A DNA stretch of 64,000 bases from Gemmatimonas sp. (GCA_011390935.1 JAABRL010000009.1:45789-109788); one strand, 5' to 3'. Positions 35,647 to 48,708 are shown, numbered from the stretch's first letter. Notes: generated by a model not told the origin, from the sequence alone. Translations and numbers: made by a program.

Positions 35647-36317
35647 AGCTCTTTCTCGCGACCGACGCGCTCGACGACGTGCAGTGGGCTGCGGCCCGCG
35701 GCTGGTGTGACGGTGTCGTTCTTCCCGACGACGCCCTGGCCACGGCCAGCTCGCCCGACGCGGCGGTCACGTGGCTCGCCTCCTTCGCGCGGGCGGTGCC
35801 GTTTCCGGTGTTGGTCGACGGGGCGGACGCGCTGGCCCACGCGCACGACGGGGACGAACAGGTGCGTGCGCTCGGTCGGGCCGCTGACAACGTGGTGCTG
35901 CAGTTGCCGTTCAATGAGGCCTCGGCGGTGCGCATGCGCGAGCTGTCCTCGGCGGGCATTCGAGTGGCGGCGACGTTCGTGGGAACGGCGGCGCAAGCGC
36001 TGTTCGCGGCCAAGGCCGGGGCGACATTCGTCCTGGTCGATGTCGATCGTCTCGACGCCATGAGTGGCGCCGGGGCCGAGGTCGTCGCCGCAGCACGTGC
36101 GCTGCTCGACGCGGCAGGTCTCGAGGCCGAGTTGGTGGCGCTGTTCCCCGGCAGCACCGCGTCAATGGCGGCGTGCGGCGCTGCTGGTGCGGACGCTGCG
36201 GTGGTGGGCGCCGGGACACTGCGCGCCATGTTGGCGTATCCATTCACCGATCAGGCGCTTGCGGATACGCAGCGGCGGCCGGCCGGCGGTCAACGCTTGC
36301 GCGCTGGCGAGCCGTGA
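35643..36317 (+). CDS. Transaldolase-fold protein lacking the catalytic lysine (probable pseudoenzyme)
   Basis: The 224-residue protein aligns with the short TalC/fructose-6-phosphate aldolase family: MKLFLATD at the start, ADNVVLQLPFNE, LSSAGIRVAATFVGTAAQALFAAKAGATF and DRLDAMSGAG. The Schiff-base Lys of the VVKxP motif is Gln (Q87), the early Asp (LxLDTA) is Ala (A6), and the TTNPS loop is replaced by VVLPDDA. Schiff-base chemistry is therefore unlikely, so it should not be called transaldolase. It overlaps truA and the protease gene by four bases each. The retained fold could be a binding or regulatory protein. Confidence 0.7.
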   Translation: MKLFLATDALDDVQWAAARGWCDGVVLPDDALATASSPDAAVTWLASFARAVPFPVLVDGADALAHAHDGDEQVRALGRAADNVVLQLPFNEASAVRMRELSSAGIRVAATFVGTAAQALFAAKAGATFVLVDVDRLDAMSGAGAEVVAAARALLDAAGLEAELVALFPGSTASMAACGAAGADAAVVGAGTLRAMLAYPFTDQALADTQRRPAGGQRLRAGEP

Positions 36318-37774
36318 GCGTGGCACGACTCGGCGCGATTGCGACGGCGGTGTGTCTGGCCGCCGGGTGTGTCGGCGCCAGCCCGGCCGATTCGCTTGGG
36401 CAGGAGCCGGTCCGCACCAGTACCGGCGCGACGGTCGATGCGCCGAGCCGCGTCGCCCTCCCCCCCGGCGAGCTGCCGGCCCAGGAGATTGCCCAGTCGC
36501 GTCGCACGGCGATCACCAACGCGGTCGAACTCGTGTCGCCGGCTGTGGTGAGCGTGCAGACCGAGACCGTGGAACGCGTGCCGGCGGACTACTTCGAGAT
36601 GATGTTCGGCGGGCGGAGCGGGCAGCGTGCGCGTGCCGGCATCGGCTCGGGGTTCATTGTGCGCGGTGACGGGGTGATCGTGACGAACGCGCATGTCGTG
36701 GCCGGGGCGTCCCGCATCGTGGTGGCCCTGCGCGATGGCACCACGTATCCGGCCACGCTCGTGGGCGAGGATGAGCAGAATGATCTGGCGGTGCTTCGCA
36801 TCGAAGCGACCGGGCTCCCGGTCGCGCGCGTCGGCACCTCCTCCGATCTGCTCGTTGGGGAATGGAGCATCGCGATCGGCAATCCGTTCGGTTTTGTGCT
36901 CGGCAACAGCGAGCCCAGTGTCTCGGTGGGCGTGATCAGTGCCGTCGGGCGCAACATCACGGCCCGGAGTGAAGGCGCTGGCATGTATCTCGACATGATC
37001 CAGACCGACGCGGCGATCAACCCCGGCAACTCGGGTGGTCCCCTCGTGAATGCGATGGGTGATGTGATCGGTGTCAACAGCTCCATCTACTCGCCATCCG
37101 GCGGCTCGGTCGGCCTCGGGTTCGCGATCCCGATCGATCGCACCATGCGCATCGTCGATGACCTGCTCACGCATGGTCGCGTGCGCCAACCGTGGGTCGG
37201 GGTGCAGTTGCAGCTCAGCGAGGTGAGCAACGCGCGCGATGCGGTGCGCTCCGTGCCCCGCGTGGCACGCGTCGTGCCCGGATCACCCGCTGAGCGTGCG
37301 GGTGTACGCGCTGGCGACGTGCTCGTGCGCGCGGGCGTCAAGCCGGTTCGCAACCCATTCGACTGGGAAGCGCGTCTCCTCGAGTTGCGCGTCGGTGACA
37401 CGCTGCCACTCACCGTCAAGCGCGGGGAGCGTGACGTGATGCTGCGGCTCACGGTGGCGGACGTGCCCGAAGTCAGTGCGCCGCGCGTCACCGTGTTGCG
37501 CGAACTGGAGCTTGTCACGCTTACCGACGCGATTCGGCAGGAGCGCCGCATTCGATCCCGTGCGGGTGCCGTGGTGTTCAGTGCCTCCGATCGCCTGCAG
37601 TCCGAGCTCGGCCTGCAGACTGGCGATGTCATCGTGCAAATCGGCAACACGCCCATTACCAGTGCCGATCTAGCAGCGCGCGCCATCGAGGCGTACGGTG
37701 CCCGTGGTGTCGTGCAGCTGTGGTTCGAGCGTGCTGGCCAAGGTCCCTACTCGATCAACTTCCGTGTCCGCTGA
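36314..37774 (+). CDS. HtrA/DegP-like serine protease with two PDZ domains, putative lipoprotein
   Basis: The 486-residue protein starts at GTG 36314, overlapping the preceding stop. The N-terminus is hydrophobic and has C19 after LAAG, so it may be a lipoprotein, although Ala rather than Leu precedes the box. The protease triad is H127 (TNAHVV), D157 (QNDLAVL) and S240 (NPGNSGGPL). PDZ1 spans about 295-395 (WVGVQLQLSEV, PAERAGVRAGDVLV), PDZ2 about 420-486 (ELGLQTGDVIVQIGNTPI). It is likely an envelope quality-control protease. It sits in the purine operon and overlaps purB by 11 nt. Confidence 0.92.
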   Translation: MSVARLGAIATAVCLAAGCVGASPADSLGQEPVRTSTGATVDAPSRVALPPGELPAQEIAQSRRTAITNAVELVSPAVVSVQTETVERVPADYFEMMFGGRSGQRARAGIGSGFIVRGDGVIVTNAHVVAGASRIVVALRDGTTYPATLVGEDEQNDLAVLRIEATGLPVARVGTSSDLLVGEWSIAIGNPFGFVLGNSEPSVSVGVISAVGRNITARSEGAGMYLDMIQTDAAINPGNSGGPLVNAMGDVIGVNSSIYSPSGGSVGLGFAIPIDRTMRIVDDLLTHGRVRQPWVGVQLQLSEVSNARDAVRSVPRVARVVPGSPAERAGVRAGDVLVRAGVKPVRNPFDWEARLLELRVGDTLPLTVKRGERDVMLRLTVADVPEVSAPRVTVLRELELVTLTDAIRQERRIRSRAGAVVFSASDRLQSELGLQTGDVIVQIGNTPITSADLAARAIEAYGARGVVQLWFERAGQGPYSINFRVR

Positions 37775-39203
37775 TTCTCCTTCCGTCTATTCGTCGCCGC
37801 TCGCCGAGCGGTCTGCGTCCCGTGCCATGCTCGAACTCTGGGGGGGCGACGCCCGCTACGGTTTGTGGCGCGCCCTGTGGCTTGCCCTCGCTGAGTCCCA
37901 GCGCGACCTCGGGATTGCCATTCCGGACGATGCGATCGCGGCGATGCGCGCGCACCAGCACGACATCGATTTCGCGGCGGTCGCCGAGTACGAGCGTCGG
38001 TTTCGGCATGACGTCATGGCGCATGTGCATGCGTTCGGCGACGTCGCTCCCGCAGCACGCCCGTTCATTCATCTCGGCGCCACCAGCTGCTACGTCACGG
38101 ACAACGCCGAGCTCGTGCTCATGCGGCGCGGCCTCGAACTGCTGCGCGACAAGTGCATCGATGCGCTGCGTTCGCTGACTGTGTTCGCGCAGACGTGGCG
38201 AGACCTGCCGTGCCTCGGCTACACGCATCTGCAGCCGGCGCAGCTGACCACGGTTGGCAAGCGCGCGACGCTCTGGATGCAGGATCTCGTGCTCGACATC
38301 GCCGATCTGGAGCATCGGATCGCCACGTTGCCGTTCCGTGGCGTGAAGGGCACGACGGGCACGCAGGCCTCGTTTCTCACCCTCTTCGATGGTGATCACG
38401 GCAAGGTTCGCGAACTCGATCGTCGCGTGTCGGCGGCGATGGGGTTCGCGACGTCGATCCCGGTGAGCGGACAGACGTACAGCCGCAAGATCGACGCGCA
38501 GGTGCTTGGCGTGGTGGCCGGTGTGGCCGCCAGCGCGTCGAAGATGTCGGGTGATGTACGCATGCTGCAGGCCTTCGGTGAGATCGAAGAACCGTTCGAA
38601 CGCGATCAGATCGGCTCGTCGGCGATGGCGTACAAGCGCAATCCCATGCGATCCGAGCGCATCGCCGCGCTGGCGCGCTTCGTGTTGTCGCTCGAGCCGA
38701 ACGCGAATCAGACGCACGCCGTGCAGTACTTCGAACGTACGCTCGACGACTCGGCGAACCGACGCCTCGCGATTCCCGAATCGTTTCTTGCAACGGATGC
38801 GATTCTCGTCCTCGTGCGCAACATCGTGGCGGGACTCGAGGTGCATCCCGCGCGCATCCGTCGGCGTGTCGATGATGAGTTGCCGTTCATGGCCACGGAG
38901 GAACTGATCGTCCGCGCGGTGCGGGCAGGTGGCGATCGGCAGGAGGCCCATGAGATCATTCGCAAACACAGCATCGACGCCGCGCGTGCGGTGAAGGACG
39001 GTGCGCCGCGCAACGATATGTTGGACCGCCTCGCCGCGGACACGTCGTTCGGCCTGCAGCAGGCGGATCTGGCAGCGTTGGCCGATCCGGCGCGCTTCAC
39101 CGGCCGCGCTCCGCAGCAGGTGGACGAGTTCCTCGCCGAGGAGATCGAGCCGCTCCTGGCGCGCTACACGGGCGCGGCGGCGACGGACGAGGTGCGGGTA
39201 TGA
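37764..39203 (+). CDS. purB: Adenylosuccinate lyase
   Basis: The 479-residue protein begins at GTG 37764, inside the last codons of the protease gene (11-nt overlap). Family signature [16 protein letters not shown] is present, with [11 protein letters not shown] and TQASFLTLF. This is the longer, human/B. subtilis-like subclass. It catalyses two steps: SAICAR to AICAR and adenylosuccinate to AMP. It overlaps purC by four bases. Confidence 0.95.
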   Translation: MSADSPSVYSSPLAERSASRAMLELWGGDARYGLWRALWLALAESQRDLGIAIPDDAIAAMRAHQHDIDFAAVAEYERRFRHDVMAHVHAFGDVAPAARPFIHLGATSCYVTDNAELVLMRRGLELLRDKCIDALRSLTVFAQTWRDLPCLGYTHLQPAQLTTVGKRATLWMQDLVLDIADLEHRIATLPFRGVKGTTGTQASFLTLFDGDHGKVRELDRRVSAAMGFATSIPVSGQTYSRKIDAQVLGVVAGVAASASKMSGDVRMLQAFGEIEEPFERDQIGSSAMAYKRNPMRSERIAALARFVLSLEPNANQTHAVQYFERTLDDSANRRLAIPESFLATDAILVLVRNIVAGLEVHPARIRRRVDDELPFMATEELIVRAVRAGGDRQEAHEIIRKHSIDAARAVKDGAPRNDMLDRLAADTSFGLQQADLAALADPARFTGRAPQQVDEFLAEEIEPLLARYTGAAATDEVRV

Positions 39204-40171
39204 GTACTGTGGCTGTGGCGCTGCGCACTACCACCCTGCCCTTGCCGCTCATTCGTCGCGGCAAGGTGCGCGACGTCTACGCCGTGGGCAATGACAAGGC
39301 CCTGCTCGTGGCGACCGACCGCGTCAGTGCGTTCGACGTGGTGATGGACGAACCGATTCCATTCAAGGGCGCCGTCCTCACGCAGATCACGGCGTGGTGG
39401 CTACAGCAGCTGGGGGAGCGATTCGGCGAGGCGCTGCCGCATCATCTGTTGTCGGCCGATGCCGACGAGATCATTGCCGGCACTCCCGCGCTGGCGCCGT
39501 TTCGGGAGCAGTTGCTCGGCCGTGCCATGCTCTGCGTCCTGACCGACGTTGTGCCGATCGAATGCGTCGTGCGCGGATACCTGGCCGGCTCGGCGTGGAA
39601 GGAGTATGCCGCCAGCGGGACGCTCGCGGGTGAAGCGTTACCGGTCGGGCTGCGCGAGAGTGACCGATTCGAGCCACCCGTGTTCAGCCCGGCAACGAAG
39701 GCCGAGTCCGGGCACGATGAGAACATTCCCGTGGCCGAGGTGATTGCTCGCGTCGGCCAGGCCCGGGCTGCGCAGCTCGAGCAGATGGCGAGGGACGTGT
39801 ATGCGTTCGGCCGCGACATCGCTGCGCCTCGCGGCATCATCGTCGCCGATACGAAGTTCGAGTTCGGGGTGCGTGATGGGCAGCTGCTGCTCATCGATGA
39901 GGTGCTCACGCCCGACTCGTCGCGGTTCTGGCCCGCCGATCAGTACACACCAGGACGCAGCCAACCGAGCTTCGACAAGCAACCGCTGCGCGATTGGCTC
40001 GATGGAGAGCGACGGGCGGGTCGATGGAATGGTGAAGCGCCGGGCCCGACGCTACCGGCGACCGTCGTGGACGCAACCAGCGCCCGCTACCTCGATGCGT
40101 TCGCGCGCATCACCGGCCATGCGCTGCACGATGTGCTCACCACACTCCCGGAGAAGGCGGTGGCTCCGTGA
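39200..40171 (+). CDS. purC: SAICAR synthetase
   Basis: The 323-residue protein has [11 protein letters not shown] near the start, [34 protein letters not shown] and DTKFEFGV, and is of the longer, yeast-like subtype that ends in a helical extension (about 250-323). It joins aspartate to CAIR with ATP. It overlaps purB (ATGA) and the small gene downstream (GTGA). Confidence 0.95.
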   Translation: MSTVAVALRTTTLPLPLIRRGKVRDVYAVGNDKALLVATDRVSAFDVVMDEPIPFKGAVLTQITAWWLQQLGERFGEALPHHLLSADADEIIAGTPALAPFREQLLGRAMLCVLTDVVPIECVVRGYLAGSAWKEYAASGTLAGEALPVGLRESDRFEPPVFSPATKAESGHDENIPVAEVIARVGQARAAQLEQMARDVYAFGRDIAAPRGIIVADTKFEFGVRDGQLLLIDEVLTPDSSRFWPADQYTPGRSQPSFDKQPLRDWLDGERRAGRWNGEAPGPTLPATVVDATSARYLDAFARITGHALHDVLTTLPEKAVAP

Positions 40172-40344
40172 GCATGGCCAGCGAGGGCTATCCGTTCGTG
40201 ATCGGAGCTGTGGCCCTCGCGGTGATCGCGTTCGTGCTGGCGCTGCGGCTGCGCTCCTGGCCGTTGTGGCTCGTCGCGTTCAGCTTACTCGTCACGGCCA
40301 TTGTCGCGGGCTGGATCTTCCGCAATGCGGGGCGCGTCGCATGA
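40168..40344 (+). CDS. 58-residue membrane peptide resembling the N-terminal anchor of phosphatidylserine decarboxylase
   Basis: GTG at 40168 overlaps the purC stop (an ATG two codons later gives [11 protein letters not shown]). The gene ends TGA at 40342-40344, overlapping the pssA ATG (ATGA). The peptide is [17 protein letters not shown], two hydrophobic segments, and WIFRNAG near the end. Short-form phosphatidylserine decarboxylases begin EGYPFI-LG and end this segment in FFRDP, and they normally sit directly before pssA. The catalytic domain and its Gly-Ser self-cleavage site are absent, with no trace downstream. It is a plausible remnant or repurposed anchor. Confidence 0.65.
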   Translation: MSMASEGYPFVIGAVALAVIAFVLALRLRSWPLWLVAFSLLVTAIVAGWIFRNAGRVA

Positions 40345-41258
40345 TTGCCGACGCCGGTGGGTCGCCGCCGCTCGTTGGCGGACCACGTCCGCGCCGACGC
40401 GCGGTTGTCGTACTGCCGAATGGCCTCACGCTCGCCAATCTGTTTTTCGGCATTTTCGCCATTGTGTCGGCCTCGCGCGGCGACTTCGACGCGGCGGCGC
40501 GCTACATCGTCTTTGGCGCGGTTGCCGATACGCTCGACGGACGAATCGCCCGGGCGACCAACACCGGGAGCAAGTTCGGCTCCGAGCTCGATAGTCTCGT
40601 CGATGCGATCAGCTTCGGCCTCGCGCCGTCGCTGATCATGTACTTCGCCGTGCTCAACAACACGGGCTGGGACTGGATCTTCTGTTTCCTGTTCACCGCG
40701 GCCGCCGTGATCCGACTCGCCCGTTTCAATGTGGAGCAGGCGGGTCGCGCGAAGACGCACTTCACGGGGCTTCCCAGCCCTGCCGCCGGGATGACGCTCG
40801 CCACGTATTGGTGGTTCAGTCAGACGGCGCTGTACACCGAAACGATGATTGGCGGCTTGCCGTGGCATCAGATGCTGCGCTGGGTGATGCTCGGCCTCGG
40901 CATGCTGATGATCAGCAATGTGCAGTATGCCGCCGTACCCACGGTAGGCTTGCGCTCGTGGCGCGGCATTCTGGGGCTGATGCTGGTGATCGGGACGCTC
41001 ATCGGTGTCATCTTCCTGCCCAAACAGTTCTTCTTTCCGGCCCTGATGTGCTACGTGCTGTATGGCATTGGCCGCACGGTGCTCCTTGGCCTGCTGGACC
41101 GCCTCCCCGCGGCATCGGACGACGACGAGGCGTACGCGCTCGTTGCGGATGGTGTCGCGGTTGAGGATCACGATCTCCCTCGGCGTCGGCAGGGCCGTCG
41201 CCGCGCTCATCGCACCAACCCCGGTCCCGACAGCGACCGCAAGGATACTCCGACATGA
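40341..41258 (+). CDS. pssA: CDP-diacylglycerol-serine O-phosphatidyltransferase
   Basis: The 305-residue membrane protein carries the CDP-alcohol phosphotransferase motif ADTLDGRIARAT then SELDSLVDAISFG, within several membrane segments (about 30-250), and the basic start RRRAVVVLPNGLTLANLFFG. The acidic and basic C-terminal tail (about 255-305, ending RKDTPT) is likely cytoplasmic. It makes phosphatidylserine. Normally psd follows or precedes to give phosphatidylethanolamine; here only the stub above is seen. It lies between purC and purS, both overlapping. Confidence 0.93.
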   Translation: MIADAGGSPPLVGGPRPRRRAVVVLPNGLTLANLFFGIFAIVSASRGDFDAAARYIVFGAVADTLDGRIARATNTGSKFGSELDSLVDAISFGLAPSLIMYFAVLNNTGWDWIFCFLFTAAAVIRLARFNVEQAGRAKTHFTGLPSPAAGMTLATYWWFSQTALYTETMIGGLPWHQMLRWVMLGLGMLMISNVQYAAVPTVGLRSWRGILGLMLVIGTLIGVIFLPKQFFFPALMCYVLYGIGRTVLLGLLDRLPAASDDDEAYALVADGVAVEDHDLPRRRQGRRRAHRTNPGPDSDRKDTPT

Positions 41259-41512
41259 CTCGATTCCGCGTGGCCATTCATATCGTGCCGAGACGTGGGC
41301 TGCTCGATCCGCAAGGCAAGGCCGTATCCGACGCGTTGCATTCGCTCGGCTTTGCCGCGGTGGGCGACGTGCGTGTGGGGCGCCATCTGGTGCTCGATAC
41401 CGACGCGGAGAGCGCCGAGGCCGCGCGCGCCTCGGTGCAGCGCATGTGCGAACAGCTGCTCGCGAACCCGGTCACGGAAGACTTTCACATTGCCGCTGTG
41501 GAGTCCGCGTGA
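41255..41512 (+). CDS. purS: Phosphoribosylformylglycinamidine synthase subunit PurS
   Basis: The 85-residue protein opens FRVAIHIVPRRGLLDPQG, the usual PurS start, and GFAAVGDVRVGRHLVL. PurS bridges PurL and PurQ in the three-part FGAM synthase. Overlaps with pssA and purQ are four bases each. Confidence 0.95.
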   Translation: MTRFRVAIHIVPRRGLLDPQGKAVSDALHSLGFAAVGDVRVGRHLVLDTDAESAEAARASVQRMCEQLLANPVTEDFHIAAVESA

Positions 41513-42213
41513 AAGTCGGCATCATCAGGTTTCCGGGATCGAACTGCGACGAGGACGCGTACCACGCGGTCGTTGACCACCTCGGCGCCGAGGCCGTGTA
41601 CTGCTGGCACAAGGACCATGACCTGCAGGGCGCGGATCTGGTGATCCTTCCGGGTGGATTCAGCTACGGCGACTATCTGCGTCCCGGCGCGATCGCGCGC
41701 TTCAGCCCGATCATGCAGGAGGTCGTGGCGCATGCGCAGCGTGGTGCCCCCGTGCTTGCCATTTGCAACGGATTCCAGATCGCCTGCGAGGCCGGCCTGC
41801 TGCCTGGCGCCCTGCTGCGCAACGCGCATCTGCGCTTTGTCTGCGAGCAGGTGCATCTGCGCGTCGAATCGATCGCCACGCGCTTCACCTCGCGGTATCA
41901 TGTCGGTCAGGTGATTCGAATTCCGGTCGCCCATGGCGATGGTCGCTACACCGCCGATGGCGATACGCTGGAGCGACTCGAAGGCGAAGGACACGTCGTA
42001 TTCCGCTACGTGGACGCGGGCGGTCACGTGACGCACGAGGCGAATCCGAATGCGTCCATGCGCAACATCGCCGGCATCGTGAATGGCGCCGGCAACGTGC
42101 TCGGCATGATGCCGCACCCGGAGCGCGCCGTCGACACGCTGATCGGGTCTGCCGACGGCCTGCCGCTGTTGCATTCGCTGGCCGACAGTCTGCTGGCGGA
42201 GGTGGGCGCATGA
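41509..42213 (+). CDS. purQ: Phosphoribosylformylglycinamidine synthase subunit PurQ (glutaminase)
   Basis: The 234-residue protein starts at GTG 41509, overlapping the purS stop; longer frames upstream have no similarity. The glutaminase nucleophile is C86 in [10 protein letters not shown], with the catalytic His/Glu in [10 protein letters not shown]. The start [17 protein letters not shown] is typical. It feeds ammonia to PurL. Confidence 0.95.
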   Translation: MKVGIIRFPGSNCDEDAYHAVVDHLGAEAVYCWHKDHDLQGADLVILPGGFSYGDYLRPGAIARFSPIMQEVVAHAQRGAPVLAICNGFQIACEAGLLPGALLRNAHLRFVCEQVHLRVESIATRFTSRYHVGQVIRIPVAHGDGRYTADGDTLERLEGEGHVVFRYVDAGGHVTHEANPNASMRNIAGIVNGAGNVLGMMPHPERAVDTLIGSADGLPLLHSLADSLLAEVGA

Positions 42214-44522
42214 GCACCACAGCGGTCAAGCCGCGCGCGGGCGATCCCGAGATCACGCCGGCCCTCATCAAGGAACACGGCATCACGCCGACCGAGTACG
42301 AGCGCGTCGTGGCCATGCTCGGTCGCGATCCGACGTTCACCGAGATCGGGATCGTGAGCGCGCTGTGGAGCGAGCACTGCTCGTACAAGCACTCGCGTCC
42401 GCTGCTGCGCACGTTGCCGACCGAGGCGCCGTGGGTGTTGCAGGGCCCGGGCGAGAATGCGGGCGTGATTGCGGTGAAGGACGGGATCGCAGTGGCGTTC
42501 AAGGTGGAATCTCACAATCATCCGAGTGCCGTCGAGCCGTATCAGGGCGCGGCAACGGGCGTTGGCGGAATTCTGCGCGACGTGTTCACCATGGGCGCGC
42601 GTCCCATTGCCCTGCTCAACTCATTGCGCTTCGGTCCGCTGACCTCGTCGCGTGTACGCTATCTCTTCGCCGGCGTTGTGAAGGGCATTGGCGACTACGG
42701 CAACTGCGTGGGTGTGCCCACGGTTGGTGGTGAGGTGGTGTTCGACCCCTCGTACGAAGGCAATCCGCTGGTGAACGCGATGTGCGTGGGCGTGTTGCGC
42801 GAAGAAGAACTCATTCGCGCGGTGGCGGAAGGCGTCGGCAATCCGATCATCGCCGTTGGCGCGCGTACGGGACGAGACGGGATTCACGGCGCGTCGTTCG
42901 CGAGTGAGGACCCCAGCGAAGCGACGGAGGCCAAGCGGCCGCGCGTGCAGGTGGGCGATCCGTTCACGGAGAAGCTGCTGCTCGAAGCGTCGCTCGAACT
43001 CATTCGCAGCGGCCACATCGTGGCCATTCAGGATATGGGTGCGGCCGGCCTCACGTCGAGCTCCGCGGAAATGGCGGCGCGCGGTGATGTGGGTGTCACG
43101 ATCGACACCACGAAGGTGCCGGTGCGCGAGACCGGCATGACCCCGTACGAGATCCTGCTGTCGGAATCGCAGGAGCGCATGCTGGTGGTTGCGCACAAAG
43201 GGCGCGAGGAGCAGGTGCGCGAGATTCTGGCCCGCTGGGACCTCGAGGCGGCGGTCATTGGTGAAGTCATTGCGGAGCCGGTGTATCGCGTCACGGAAGG
43301 CGACACGGTCGTCGCGGAGTTTCCGGGCACCCGGCTGGTGACGGATTGCCCGGTGTACACCATCGACGCGGTCGAATCCACGGCGTTGGCCGCAGCGCGC
43401 GGGCGCGACCCGCATGCTGTGACGCCGCTCGAGGAAGAAGCCGATCCGATCTGGACGCTGGAGCGCTTGCTGTCCTCCCCCACGATTGCGAGCAAGGCGT
43501 GGGTGTGGCGACAGTACGATTCGATGGTGCGCACCAGCACGATTGTCGGCCCCGGCAGCGATGCCGCGGTCGTGCGTCTCCGCGGGACGGATGCCGGAGT
43601 GGCGCTCTCGATCGACGGCAACGGTCGCTATGTCGCGCTCGATCCGCGCATGGGCGGCCGCATTGCGGTGTGCGAGGCCGCGCGCAACGTGGCGTGCAGC
43701 GGTGCACGTCCGCGCGCCATCACGAACAATCTCAACTTCGGCAATCCCACGCGACCCGAGGTGTACTTCCAGCTGTCGAACGCCGTCGCCGGCATGGGCG
43801 AAGCGTGTCGCGTGCTCGAGACGCCGGTCACCGGCGGCAACGTCTCGCTCTACAACGAGAATCCGCAAGGCGCGATTCACCCGACCCCTACGATCGGCAT
43901 GGTCGGTGTGCTCGACACGCTCGATCACGTCACACCATCGGCGTTCCGCGCCGCGGGTGATACGATCGTGCTGTTCGGCGACAACACCGACGAACTTGGC
44001 GCGAGCGAGTATCTGTTGCGCGTGCACGAGCTCACCATCGGCGCGCCGCCGGCCTGCGATCCCGCCGGCGAGCGTCGCTTGATCGATGCGCTGCTCGACG
44101 CCATCGCGGCTGGTCATGTGCGCAGCGCGCACGACTGCAGCGATGGTGGTCTGGCGGTCACGCTTGCCGAGTGCGCCATGATGCGACGTGACGAACCGCT
44201 TGGCTTCCAGGTCGACTTGACGGACTGGGCCGACCTGCCGGTGCGCGCGCTGCTCTTTGGCGAAGCGCAAGGCCGCATCGTGACCACGACGTCGTCGCCC
44301 GACGCGCTGCTGGAGATCGCAGCGAAGCACGGTGTGCCCGCGAAGGTGATCGGGCGCGTTGTCCGTGCCGATGAGGGAATCGAGTTCGTCATTGGCGCCG
44401 TGTCTGCGCGCTCGGCGATCGATCCGCTGGCTCGCGCATTCCACGACACGATTCCGGCCATCATGGATGGCGGTACCGCGGCGGATCCCGCCGCGATGGT
44501 CTCTGCTTCATTCCCCGACTGA
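42210..44522 (+). CDS. purL: Phosphoribosylformylglycinamidine synthase subunit PurL
   Basis: The 770-residue small PurL begins at ATG 42210, overlapping purQ (ATGA); the open frame upstream is a shadow inside purQ. Signatures are [33 protein letters not shown], and the ATP-binding loops [16 protein letters not shown] and [10 protein letters not shown]. It makes FGAM with PurS/PurQ. It ends 14 nt before purF. Confidence 0.95.
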   Translation: MSTTAVKPRAGDPEITPALIKEHGITPTEYERVVAMLGRDPTFTEIGIVSALWSEHCSYKHSRPLLRTLPTEAPWVLQGPGENAGVIAVKDGIAVAFKVESHNHPSAVEPYQGAATGVGGILRDVFTMGARPIALLNSLRFGPLTSSRVRYLFAGVVKGIGDYGNCVGVPTVGGEVVFDPSYEGNPLVNAMCVGVLREEELIRAVAEGVGNPIIAVGARTGRDGIHGASFASEDPSEATEAKRPRVQVGDPFTEKLLLEASLELIRSGHIVAIQDMGAAGLTSSSAEMAARGDVGVTIDTTKVPVRETGMTPYEILLSESQERMLVVAHKGREEQVREILARWDLEAAVIGEVIAEPVYRVTEGDTVVAEFPGTRLVTDCPVYTIDAVESTALAAARGRDPHAVTPLEEEADPIWTLERLLSSPTIASKAWVWRQYDSMVRTSTIVGPGSDAAVVRLRGTDAGVALSIDGNGRYVALDPRMGGRIAVCEAARNVACSGARPRAITNNLNFGNPTRPEVYFQLSNAVAGMGEACRVLETPVTGGNVSLYNENPQGAIHPTPTIGMVGVLDTLDHVTPSAFRAAGDTIVLFGDNTDELGASEYLLRVHELTIGAPPACDPAGERRLIDALLDAIAAGHVRSAHDCSDGGLAVTLAECAMMRRDEPLGFQVDLTDWADLPVRALLFGEAQGRIVTTTSSPDALLEIAAKHGVPAKVIGRVVRADEGIEFVIGAVSARSAIDPLARAFHDTIPAIMDGGTAADPAAMVSASFPD

Positions 44523-44536
44523 CGGAACGACATCCC

Positions 44537-45919
44537 ATGTGCGGTATTTTCGGTGTGTATGGACATCCCAACGCCGCTGCGCTGACGCAGCTTGGCCTGT
44601 ACTCGTTGCAGCATCGCGGCCAGGAGTCGGCGGGCATCGTGGCCGTTGACGATACCGGCGTCGCATCACTGCGACGCACCATGGGACTGGTGTCCGAAGG
44701 GTTCGCCGATGATGACATGCGCGCGCTCAACGGTCCGATTGCCGTCGGCCATACGCGGTACTCCACCGCGGGTGCCTCTGCGATCGAGAACGCGCAGCCG
44801 ATTCTGGCACGCGTGCGTCGCGGACACATCGCGCTGGCGCACAACGGCAACCTCACGAATGCCGTGGAGCTGCGGCGCGATCTGGAGGATACCGGGGCGA
44901 TCTTCACGTCGTCCATGGATTCCGAAGCGATCGTGCACCGCATCGCGCGCTCGACGGGGGCAACACCCGAGGAGCGACTCGCGAATGCACTCGCGGGTGT
45001 CGAGGGCGCGTACTGTCTGCTGGTGGTGATCGACGAAACGTTTCTGGCGGCTCGCGATCCACATGGTTGGCGTCCGCTCGCGCTCGGCAAGCTCGGCGAT
45101 GCGTGGGTCGCCACATCGGAAACGTGCGGACTCGACATCGTGGGTGCGTCGTTCGTGCGCGATGTCGCCCCGGGCGAGATCGTGGCGATCGATCGGCAGG
45201 GACTGCGGTCGATGCAAGCGATTGCGCCGGAGCCGCTCAACCGCTGTGTCTTCGAGCACGTGTATTTCGCGCGGCCGGACAGCAAGGTGTTCGGCGCGTC
45301 CGTCGATCGCGCGCGCCGGTCACTCGGCCGCCAACTCGCGCGTGAGTGCCCGGCCCCAGACGCGGATCTCGTCTTCGCCGTCCCCGACTCCTCCAACTCG
45401 GCCGCACTGGGCTACGCCGAAGAATCGGGGCTGCCGTTCGAGTTCGCCCTCATTCGCAACCATTACGTGGGGCGCACGTTCATTCAGCCCACGCAGGCCG
45501 GTCGCGACGCCAAGGTGAAGGTGAAGTACAACCCGGTGCGCGAGGTGATTGAAGGCAAGTCGGTGGTCATGATCGATGACTCGATCGTGCGCGGCACAAC
45601 CACACGCGGCCTGGTGTCGCTGGTGCGCGCCGCGGGGGCCCGGGAGGTGCATATGCGTGTGTCGAGTGCACCGATCATCAGTCCGTGCTACTATGGAATC
45701 GACACGCCGCGTCGAGAAGAGTTGATCGCCGCCAGTCTCGGCCCCGACGAGTTGGCACGCCATCTGGGGGTGGACACGCTGGGGTATCTCTCGCTCGACG
45801 GCATGTTGGGCGCCGTGCCCACCGGCCCGGACGGCTATTGCCACGCGTGTTTCTCCGGGCGTTATCCCACCGCCCTCCCCAACGAACCCGAACTGTTGCG
45901 AGCCGGCGCGCTGCGCTGA
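44537..45919 (+). CDS. purF: Amidophosphoribosyltransferase (iron-sulfur type)
   Basis: The 460-residue protein begins MCGIFGVYGHP, so Cys2 becomes the N-terminal nucleophile directly; there is no propeptide as in B. subtilis. The PRPP loop is VVMIDDSIVRGTTTRG. The four cysteines that bind the 4Fe-4S cluster in B. subtilis PurF are all conserved (LNRCVFE, SPCYYG, GYCHACFSG), so the enzyme is probably cluster-dependent and oxygen-sensitive. It is the first committed enzyme of purine synthesis but last in this pur run. Confidence 0.95.
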   Translation: MCGIFGVYGHPNAAALTQLGLYSLQHRGQESAGIVAVDDTGVASLRRTMGLVSEGFADDDMRALNGPIAVGHTRYSTAGASAIENAQPILARVRRGHIALAHNGNLTNAVELRRDLEDTGAIFTSSMDSEAIVHRIARSTGATPEERLANALAGVEGAYCLLVVIDETFLAARDPHGWRPLALGKLGDAWVATSETCGLDIVGASFVRDVAPGEIVAIDRQGLRSMQAIAPEPLNRCVFEHVYFARPDSKVFGASVDRARRSLGRQLARECPAPDADLVFAVPDSSNSAALGYAEESGLPFEFALIRNHYVGRTFIQPTQAGRDAKVKVKYNPVREVIEGKSVVMIDDSIVRGTTTRGLVSLVRAAGAREVHMRVSSAPIISPCYYGIDTPRREELIAASLGPDELARHLGVDTLGYLSLDGMLGAVPTGPDGYCHACFSGRYPTALPNEPELLRAGALR

Positions 45920-45974
45920 TCACACAGACTTGCCCGCGCCATCGGGGCCCCTTGTACTGACGCCTGGAGCACGT

Positions 45975-48638
<2,664 letters not shown>

Positions 48639-48660
48639 CGGCAGCGCGGAGCCGCGGGCC

Positions 48661-48701
48661 CAAAAACACGAACGGCCCGATCAGTGATGATCGGGCCGTT
48701 C
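48661..48701 (-). terminator. Rho-independent terminator of tmRNA
   Basis: A perfect 14-bp stem (GAACGGCCCGATCA / TGATCGGGCCGTTC, loop of four) is followed on the minus strand by a TTTTT run, eight bases after the mature 3' end of the tmRNA. It lies 31 nt after the ppdK stop, and on the plus strand it has no T-run. Confidence 0.85.
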
Positions 48702-48708
48702 GCGCAAG

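Noticed and set aside
35643..36317. Calling this gene transaldolase/fructose-6-phosphate aldolase
   Set aside because: The Schiff-base Lys and the early Asp are both replaced, so only the fold is supported.
40168..40344. Psd gene broken by a frameshift
   Set aside because: No Psd catalytic sequence exists in any frame downstream; pssA begins within the stop codon of the stub, so the domain is truly absent.
42621..44444. A 607-residue minus-strand open frame opposite purL
   Set aside because: Composition typical of an antisense frame (Arg, His-rich) and no domain; purL is fully supported on the other strand.
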